This document shows positions 41,376-46,884 of a stretch of 46,884 nt of DNA, piece after piece (position 1 is the stretch's first letter; each line of letters begins with the position of its first letter). Origin of the DNA: Streptomyces ureilyticus (GTDB lineage Bacteria > Actinomycetota > Actinomycetes > Streptomycetales > Streptomycetaceae); the NCBI RefSeq assembly GCF_011045025.1, contig NZ_JAAKZX010000062.1, forward strand, positions 1 to 46,884, written 5' to 3'. The notes beneath the pieces were generated by a model that was given only the letters and a program-made list of their open reading frames with translations, made no database searches and was not told where the DNA came from. The position numbers and the translations under genes were made by a program.

Positions 41376-43175
41376 TCATCTTGTTGGCTCCAGTTGGGCG
41401 TCCCGGCGCACCAGTGCGGCGTAACGGCCCTCGTGCTCCAACAGCTCCGCGTGCGTGCCGCGTTCGACCGCGCGCCCGGCGTCCAGGACCACGATCTGGT
41501 CGGCGCCCCGAATGGTGGACAGCCGGTGGGCGATGGTGAGTGTGGTCCGGTTGGCCGAGAGGGCGTCGATGGCCTCCTGCACGGCGCGCTCGGTGCGGGT
41601 GTCCAGGGCGCTGGTCGCCTCGTCGAGGATCAGTACGGGCGGGTCGCGCAGGATCGTGCGGGCGATGGCGAGGCGCTGCTTCTCACCGCCGGAGAAGCGG
41701 TGTCCGCGTTCGCCCACCATCGTGTCGTACCCCTCCGGCAGAGACGCGATGTGGTCGTGGATCTGGGCGGCCTTCGCGGCGGCGTGCAGTTCGTCGTCGG
41801 TGGCGTCCGGCTTGGCGAAGCGCAGGTTGTCGGCGACGGAGGCGTGGAAGAGGTACGTCTCCTGGGAGACGACGCCGACCGCGCGCGCGAGGGTGTCGAA
41901 GTCCAGGTCCCGCACGTCGACCCCGTCGAGCGTGACGCGGCCCCCGGTGACGTCGTACAGCCGTGGCACGAGATAGCTGAGCGTGGACTTTCCGGCACCG
42001 GTGGCGCCGACGACGGCGAGGCTGTCGCCCGCGGGGACGGTGATGTCGATGCCGTCGAGTATCGGCGCGCTCTTGTCGTCATAGCGGAACTCGACGTCCT
42101 CGAAGCGGACTTCGCCCTTGATCTGGTCGAGGTGGACCGGGTGCTCGGGCTCGGTGATGTCGATGGGCAGGTCGAGGTACTCGAAGATGCGCTGGAACAG
42201 GGCGAGCGAGGTCTGGATCTGCACACCGGTGGAGAGCAGGCTGACGGTTGGCCGGAACAGGCCCTGCTGGAGCGAGACGAAGGCGACGAGCGTGCCGATG
42301 GAGACGGCGGGTCCTCCGAACTGGAGGGCCAGGCCCGCGGTCCAGTAGATGACGGCGGGCATGGCGGCCATGACGATCGAGATGACGGCCATCCGCCAGC
42401 GTCCCGCCATGTTCGACCGCACTTCGAGGTCGACGAGGCCCTCGGACTCGTCCGCGAAGGACCGCGTGAGCGAGTCGGACCGGCCCATGGTGCGGCCGAG
42501 CAGGATGCCGCCGACGGAGAGTGATTCGGTGACGGTGGCGGCCATCACGGCCATCTGTTTCTGCCGCTGGGTGGTGATCTTCTTGCGTTCGTTGCCGACT
42601 CTGCGGCTGATCCAGACGAACAGGGGCAGCAGGAGCAGCGAGACGACCGTCAGCCGCCAGTCCAGGGCGATCATCGCGACGATCGTGGCGATGACGCTGG
42701 TGAGGTTGGAGACCAGCGAGGTGGCCGTCGAGGTGACCGTGGCCTGCATGCCGCCGATGTCGTTCGCGATACGCGACTGGACCTCGCCCGTGCGCGTTCT
42801 GGTGAAGAAGGCGAGCGACATGCGCTGCAGCCGGTCGTAGACGGCGGTGCGCAGGTCGTGCATGACGCGCTGCCCGACCGTCGTGGAGATGAGGGTCTGC
42901 AGCACGCCGAAGACGCTGGTGAGTACGGCGCTGAGGATCATCCCGAGCGCGAGCAGGCTCAGCAGGCCGGTGCGGCCCTGCGGGATCGCGGTGTCGAGGA
43001 TCTCCTTCAGCAGGAAGGGCGTGGCGACCGAGACCAGCGAAGCGGCGCCGACGAGCAGGCCGACGACGGCGAGCCGGCCGCGGTAGGGATGGAAGAGCTT
43101 CAGGATGCGGCGCACCTGCCGCGGCTCTCCGGGCTTGGCGGGTGGCGGTGTCCAGGTGAGAGTGTCGGGAGGCAT
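41376..43175 (-). CDS. ABC exporter, fused membrane and ATP-binding domains
   Basis: A 599-residue half-transporter expected to dimerise. The N-terminal membrane domain has six helices from about residue 35 to 320. The ATPase domain has Walker A GATGAGKST, the signature FSGGEKQRLAI, Walker B VLILDEATSALD and the switch His in IAHRLSTI. It resembles lipid or multidrug exporters. It is divergent from a MarR regulator across 94 bp containing a clear inverted repeat. There is no second half-transporter gene next to it, which supports a homodimer. Confidence 0.92.
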   Translation of the reverse strand: MPPDTLTWTPPPAKPGEPRQVRRILKLFHPYRGRLAVVGLLVGAASLVSVATPFLLKEILDTAIPQGRTGLLSLLALGMILSAVLTSVFGVLQTLISTTVGQRVMHDLRTAVYDRLQRMSLAFFTRTRTGEVQSRIANDIGGMQATVTSTATSLVSNLTSVIATIVAMIALDWRLTVVSLLLLPLFVWISRRVGNERKKITTQRQKQMAVMAATVTESLSVGGILLGRTMGRSDSLTRSFADESEGLVDLEVRSNMAGRWRMAVISIVMAAMPAVIYWTAGLALQFGGPAVSIGTLVAFVSLQQGLFRPTVSLLSTGVQIQTSLALFQRIFEYLDLPIDITEPEHPVHLDQIKGEVRFEDVEFRYDDKSAPILDGIDITVPAGDSLAVVGATGAGKSTLSYLVPRLYDVTGGRVTLDGVDVRDLDFDTLARAVGVVSQETYLFHASVADNLRFAKPDATDDELHAAAKAAQIHDHIASLPEGYDTMVGERGHRFSGGEKQRLAIARTILRDPPVLILDEATSALDTRTERAVQEAIDALSANRTTLTIAHRLSTIRGADQIVVLDAGRAVERGTHAELLEHEGRYAALVRRDAQLEPTR

Positions 43176-43221
43176 GGGCTCCTACGGGATGTGGGACGAA
43201 GTCGTCTGATGGAGCGTAGCT

Positions 43222-43244
43222 CATTGTTACCTATACTCACAATG
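43222..43244. promoter_or_regulatory. Candidate MarR operator CATTGT-N11-ACAATG
   Basis: Perfect 6-bp arms (43222-43227 and 43239-43244) surrounding a TATACT element that could serve as a -10 box. It lies between the divergent ABC exporter and MarR genes. Confidence 0.65.
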
Positions 43245-43269
43245 TACAAGGTCCTGATATTGTTCCCGC

Positions 43270-43719
43270 ATGAACACCCCCGACGCCGACGGCGTGCTCG
43301 CCGAGCAACTGCTGCGGTTGACCCGTCGTGTGCACCGCATCCAGAAGCGTCATCTGGAGCAGCGCGGGCTCGGAATCACTCCGGCCCAGTCCCGGCTGTT
43401 GCGCACCCTCGCGCCCTACGCTTCGCCGCCGCGCATGGCCGATCTGGCCGAGCGTCTGGAGGTGGTGCCCCGGGCCGTGACGACACTGGTCGACGGCCTG
43501 GAGGCGAGCGGCAAGGTCCGTCGCGTACCCGACCCGACCAATCGCCGGGTGATACGGATCGAGCTCACGGACGACGGGCGCCGGGCGCTGCGCGAGCTGC
43601 GCGGCGCGCGCCGGGCCGCGGCGGAGGACATCCTGGCTCCGCTGACGGACGAGCAGCGCAAGGTACTGGGCGGGTTGCTGGACACACTGGTCGACGGGAT
43701 GCCCGCGATGGAGGACTGA
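43270..43719 (+). CDS. MarR-family transcriptional regulator
   Basis: A 149-residue winged-helix repressor. The recognition part reads RMADLAERLEVVPRAVTTLVDGLEASG and the wing has RVPDPTNRRVIRIELTDDGR. It is divergent from the ABC exporter gene and most likely represses it and itself through the inverted repeat in the shared promoter; the inducing ligand is probably an exporter substrate (inference). It is followed 2 bp later by a perfect 19-bp hairpin. Confidence 0.91.
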   Translation: MNTPDADGVLAEQLLRLTRRVHRIQKRHLEQRGLGITPAQSRLLRTLAPYASPPRMADLAERLEVVPRAVTTLVDGLEASGKVRRVPDPTNRRVIRIELTDDGRRALRELRGARRAAAEDILAPLTDEQRKVLGGLLDTLVDGMPAMED

Positions 43720-43721
43720 AC

Positions 43722-43762
43722 AGAGCATGGCCCGGCGTGCGGTGCACGCCGGGCCATGCTCT
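43722..43762. terminator. Strong bidirectional hairpin terminator (19-bp perfect stem)
   Basis: 43722-43740 pairs perfectly with 43744-43762 around a 3-base GGT loop. It lies 2 bp after the MarR stop codon and 22 bp from the stop of the convergent dicarboxylate carrier. Confidence 0.9.
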
Positions 43763-43784
43763 CTCAACTCACGTAGCCCGCAGG

Positions 43785-45245
43785 CTACTTGGCCGGTGCC
43801 TTGACCTCGGCGCCCTCGGGAGCGGTGCTCTCGACAGCGGCATTCTCGGGAGCCTCGCCTTCAGAAGAGGGCTTCCCCGTCCCCGACGCGCTCTCGGCAG
43901 CGAGCGCCTCCTTCTTCGGCCCGTCCTCGTCGGCCTCGTCTTCCTCCACGAAGGCGATCTCACCGTCGAGCATCTTCTTGGCCCGTGCCGTGTCGAGCGC
44001 CCCCTCCCACTTCGACACCGCGAATACGGCGACGCAGTTGCCGAGCAGGTTGGTGACGACGCGCATCGAGTCCATGATGCGGTCGACGCCGAGCAGCAGG
44101 GCCACGGCCCCGGCGGGGATGGCACCGAGCGACGACGCGGTCGCCGACAGGGCGAGGAAGGCCGAACCGGGGATGCCGGCCATGCCCTTGCTGGTCAGCA
44201 TGAGGACCAGGACCACGGTGATCTGCTGGCTCAGGCTGAGGTCCACGCCGACGGCCTGCGCGATGAACAGCGTGCCGATGGAGAGGTAGATGGAGGCGCC
44301 GTCGAGGTTGAACGAGTAGCCGGTGGGCAGCACCAGGCCCACGGCGTCGTCGCGGGCGCCCGCCTGGCGCAGCTTCTGCATCATGCGCGGCAGGACGGAT
44401 TCGCTGGAGGCGGTGCCGAGCGCGAGCAGCATCTCCTCGCGCGTATAGCGCACGAACTTCCACAGACTGAGCCCGGTGACCAGCTTCAGCGCAACGCCGA
44501 GCAGCACGAGGAAGATCGCGGCAACGGCGTAGCAGAGGATGATGAGCTTGCCGTACGTCTTCATCACCCCGAGGCCGTACTCCCCCACCAGGTGCACCAT
44601 CGCGCCGAACACGGCGAGCGGTGCCAGCTTCATGACGAAGCCGACGATGGCGAAGATGACCTCTTGGGCCTGCTCGATGGCCGGCAGGATCTTGGGCACT
44701 TTGGTGTGGCCGAGGTGGAGCAGGGCGGCGCCGACGAGGCAGGCCAGCACCAGCACCTGGAGCAGCGAGTTCTCGGCGAACGCACCGATCGCGCTCTGCG
44801 GCAGCGCCTCCAGGATGAACTCGGTCGTCGACGGCAGTGAACCGCCGGCGGTCTTGTCGTCGACCGCCGAGGTGTCGAGCTGCGACGGGTCGACATTCAT
44901 GCCGGAGCCGGGGGCGACGACGTTGGCGGCGATCAGGCCGATGAGCAGGGCGGCCGTGGACGCGACCTCGAACCAGATCAGGGCCTTGAGACCGATCCGC
45001 CCGAAGGCTTTCAGGTTGCCGGCCTTGGCGATGCCGACGACGACCACGCAGAACACGAGCGGCGAGATCACGGTCTTGATGAGCCGGATGAAACCGTCGC
45101 CGAGCGGCTGGAAGGTTGTGGCCGTGTCCGGCCACAACCTTCCGACGACGATTCCGAGCACCAGGGCGACGGCGACCTGGGCGAACAATGAGGTACGCAG
45201 TATGCGTGCGACGCGTCGCGTAGGGGACGGTACAGACGGCGGCAC
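43785..45245 (-). CDS. C4-dicarboxylate / glutamate:cation symporter (DctA/GltP family)
   Basis: A 486-residue inner-membrane carrier of the DAACS family. The serine-rich re-entrant loop is GTASSESVLPRMM, and the second substrate region is GYSFNLDGASIYL. The transport core ends at about residue 430. A 55-residue acidic, Ala/Pro/Glu-rich cytoplasmic tail follows, as often seen in Streptomyces copies. The first helix is encoded within a perfect 14-bp inverted repeat. I do not assign dctA firmly because the family also includes glutamate carriers. Confidence 0.9.
   Translation of the reverse strand: MPPSVPSPTRRVARILRTSLFAQVAVALVLGIVVGRLWPDTATTFQPLGDGFIRLIKTVISPLVFCVVVVGIAKAGNLKAFGRIGLKALIWFEVASTAALLIGLIAANVVAPGSGMNVDPSQLDTSAVDDKTAGGSLPSTTEFILEALPQSAIGAFAENSLLQVLVLACLVGAALLHLGHTKVPKILPAIEQAQEVIFAIVGFVMKLAPLAVFGAMVHLVGEYGLGVMKTYGKLIILCYAVAAIFLVLLGVALKLVTGLSLWKFVRYTREEMLLALGTASSESVLPRMMQKLRQAGARDDAVGLVLPTGYSFNLDGASIYLSIGTLFIAQAVGVDLSLSQQITVVLVLMLTSKGMAGIPGSAFLALSATASSLGAIPAGAVALLLGVDRIMDSMRVVTNLLGNCVAVFAVSKWEGALDTARAKKMLDGEIAFVEEDEADEDGPKKEALAAESASGTGKPSSEGEAPENAAVESTAPEGAEVKAPAK
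45111..45142. other. Perfect hairpin inside the dicarboxylate carrier gene
   Basis: 14-bp perfect arms (45111-45124 and 45129-45142) around a 4-base loop, at codons 35-45 of the carrier. Coding sequence rarely has such perfect symmetry, so the RNA structure may matter. Confidence 0.8.
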
Positions 45246-45389
45246 GGGGCACTCCTCCGAACGGGACTTCTGGGATGCGGAAAAGTGCTTCCGCGTCGAT
45301 CACTATCGGGGGAGTTTGCTACCGCCGACAACACCCATGTCACATCCATGTAAATGATGGAGGGTGTGACACGCGACACATGCCGCGTC

Positions 45390-46884
45390 TCAGCAGCGCT
45401 CGCGGTCCTCGGTGAGCGTCCCCTGCACGGTGATCACGCTCCGGTCGTAGCATCCGCCCGGTCGGTACAGCCGGAAACGCTCGCTCGTCGTGCCGACCGC
45501 GTGCCGCTGGTCGCGCGGCACATTCGCCGTATACGTCGCGTCGCCCGTGTAGGTGTCGTCGAGCCGGTACCAGTCGGTGCGCCGGCTGCCGCGCGTCTCC
45601 ACGACGGCGGCCCGGTCCCCCAGCGACATGACGGTCCGCAGCCGGTCGCCCGCGCCGAGAGTCGTGGTGCCGTCCATCGTGTACGTGCGCTGCGTATGGG
45701 TCGACTTGGCGGGTCCGCGTCCATCGACGGTGACCGTCTCGTCGTCGGTCCAGGTCGCTTCCAGGGCGTCGCTGTTCTCGCCATCGGTCCACTGATGCAC
45801 GGATTTGTTGGCCAGCTTGCGGCTGACGGTGGTCGTCACGCGGCCGTGCGAGGTGTCGACGTATCCGGACACGGTCAGCCGGTGGCCGGCCTCCGTGTCC
45901 AGCCGGTGCTCCGAACCGGGTGTGTACGTCGAGGAGTTGGCGAGGCCGCCCGCATTGTGTGCGGTCAGCTTTCCGGTCACCTGCCTGCTGTGGGCATCCT
46001 GCTGGACGAGGACGTTCACCGGAGCGCTCCAGCCGGCCTGCCCCTCCGGAACGCCGACCACCGAGACCTCGATCCGGTGCGGACGGCCGTCGTTGAGCAG
46101 TCCCGCGAAGGGGGTCAGGTCGTACTCGATGGGCTTGATGTCGAAGGCGCGGGGCCCCGGAATCACGTACCAGAGGAAGGGATTGGACCAGCCGCCGGTC
46201 CACACGGTCGGGAACGGTGTGGCGATGCCCGCCAGTTGGCCGTCGACCTTGATCTGCACCTCGCGATAGGAGCCGTCGTCCGCCTTGCAGGAGTACGGCG
46301 CGGCATCGGGCACCGTCAGATACCAGTACTCCTCGCAGCCGCCGCCGGAACCCGTGGCGTACACCTCGGCGACGATGCGCTCGCTGTTGCGCGGCGTGGT
46401 GAGGGTGCCGTCCTGGAGGGTGAGGACGCGGTCGGGGGTGGTGGCCGCGGGCCTGCCCTCGTAGAAGGTCAGCGTCACCTTCACGTCGATGATTCCTGTG
46501 TAGGTGTCGTCGACGACGTTCCCGATGAGCATCTCGACGTCCTGGCTCTGCCGGAACGTGTCGCTGTAGCGGGTGACGTCCTTCTCCACAGACCACTCGA
46601 TGCCGTCCGGTGAGGGTTGCGGGGTGGACGTACGGAAGACCTCGACTCCGCCGATGTGCAGATAGCCGAGCCGGTCGAACTGCCGTCCTTTGACCTTGCC
46701 GTCGAGCCGCAGCACGACCTTGCTCCATCGGTCGCCGCAGCCGCGCGGGGGTGCGTACGTGCCCTTGTACGGGGTGAAGTCGCGGAACTGAGCTTCGGCA
46801 ACGGTGATGTCGCAGGACTTCGCGTCGTCGGGTTGGGTGACGGGCGGGGCGGCGGTCAGGGGGTCGTGCCAGTCGGTGCCGAAC
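45390..46884 (-). CDS. Peptide-N4-(N-acetyl-beta-glucosaminyl)asparagine amidase A-like protein (PNGase A), partial
   Basis: The last 497 residues of a larger protein; the start and any signal peptide lie beyond the right edge. The frame opens with FGTDWHDPLTAAPP and continues through FRDFTPYKGTYAPP and GCGDRWSKVVLRLDG, the N-terminal beta-sandwich of PNGase A-type enzymes. Further recognisable parts are LGYLHIGGVEVFRTSTPQP, EEYWYLTVPD and TGGWSNPFLWYVIPGP. The family removes N-glycans from glycoproteins and is normally secreted. It is the gene upstream of the dicarboxylate carrier on the same strand, 144 bp away. Confidence 0.85.
   Translation of the reverse strand, partial: FGTDWHDPLTAAPPVTQPDDAKSCDITVAEAQFRDFTPYKGTYAPPRGCGDRWSKVVLRLDGKVKGRQFDRLGYLHIGGVEVFRTSTPQPSPDGIEWSVEKDVTRYSDTFRQSQDVEMLIGNVVDDTYTGIIDVKVTLTFYEGRPAATTPDRVLTLQDGTLTTPRNSERIVAEVYATGSGGGCEEYWYLTVPDAAPYSCKADDGSYREVQIKVDGQLAGIATPFPTVWTGGWSNPFLWYVIPGPRAFDIKPIEYDLTPFAGLLNDGRPHRIEVSVVGVPEGQAGWSAPVNVLVQQDAHSRQVTGKLTAHNAGGLANSSTYTPGSEHRLDTEAGHRLTVSGYVDTSHGRVTTTVSRKLANKSVHQWTDGENSDALEATWTDDETVTVDGRGPAKSTHTQRTYTMDGTTTLGAGDRLRTVMSLGDRAAVVETRGSRRTDWYRLDDTYTGDATYTANVPRDQRHAVGTTSERFRLYRPGGCYDRSVITVQGTLTEDRERC

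Overview
This window looks like a piece of a Streptomyces-type actinomycete chromosome. GC content is very high throughout, reading frames have strongly GC-biased third positions, GTG and TTG starts are common, transcription terminators are long GC-rich hairpins without a U-tract, and the leucine codon TTA is almost absent. I see no rRNA, tRNA, CRISPR array, phage module or intact insertion sequence.

Region 1 (about 1-22.5 kb) is a large catabolic locus. It encodes a 3-hydroxyacyl-CoA dehydrogenase, a GMC alcohol oxidoreductase, an aldehyde dehydrogenase, an Fe-S/FAD old-yellow-enzyme type reductase, two acyl-CoA dehydrogenases, three SDR dehydrogenases, a zinc alcohol dehydrogenase, a ketosteroid-dehydrogenase-like flavoprotein and an MDR oxidoreductase. 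It also has a complete ABC importer of the iron(III)/polyamine type and an MHS-family MFS importer. One sub-operon (17178-21062) couples an acyl-CoA dehydrogenase to a phosphotransferase-fold kinase by a 4-bp overlap. This resembles the phosphorylation-elimination route for 4-hydroxyacyl-CoA known from ACAD10/11 and the Pseudomonas lva operon. A recurring operator-like palindrome (ACTGANNTCAGT) lies upstream of several transcription units here, and three of the genes carry a TTA codon, so the locus may be co-regulated and bldA-dependent. Three gene junctions in the first 7 kb each carry a different tandem minisatellite.

Region 2 (22.5-28 kb) is partly decayed. It holds the N-terminal half of one alpha/beta hydrolase and the C-terminal half of another, a broken MFS efflux gene beside an apparently intact TetR gene, and an amidase remnant. 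Scattered among these are intact genes for a SnoaL-like protein, a PaaI-type thioesterase and an HxlR regulator.

Region 3 (28-31 kb) has a 3-hydroxyisobutyryl-CoA hydrolase divergent from a propionyl-CoA synthetase, which points to valine/propionate metabolism. Region 4 (31.3-38.6 kb) is a carbohydrate locus: secreted beta-helix protein, enolase-superfamily dehydratase, two MalFG-like permeases, a lipoprotein binding protein and a divergent FadR-type GntR regulator. Region 5 (38.8-46.9 kb) holds YjbQ, a flavin monooxygenase-like enzyme, an MltG-like protein, a MarR/ABC-exporter pair, a DctA carrier and a PNGase A-like glycoamidase that runs off the right edge.
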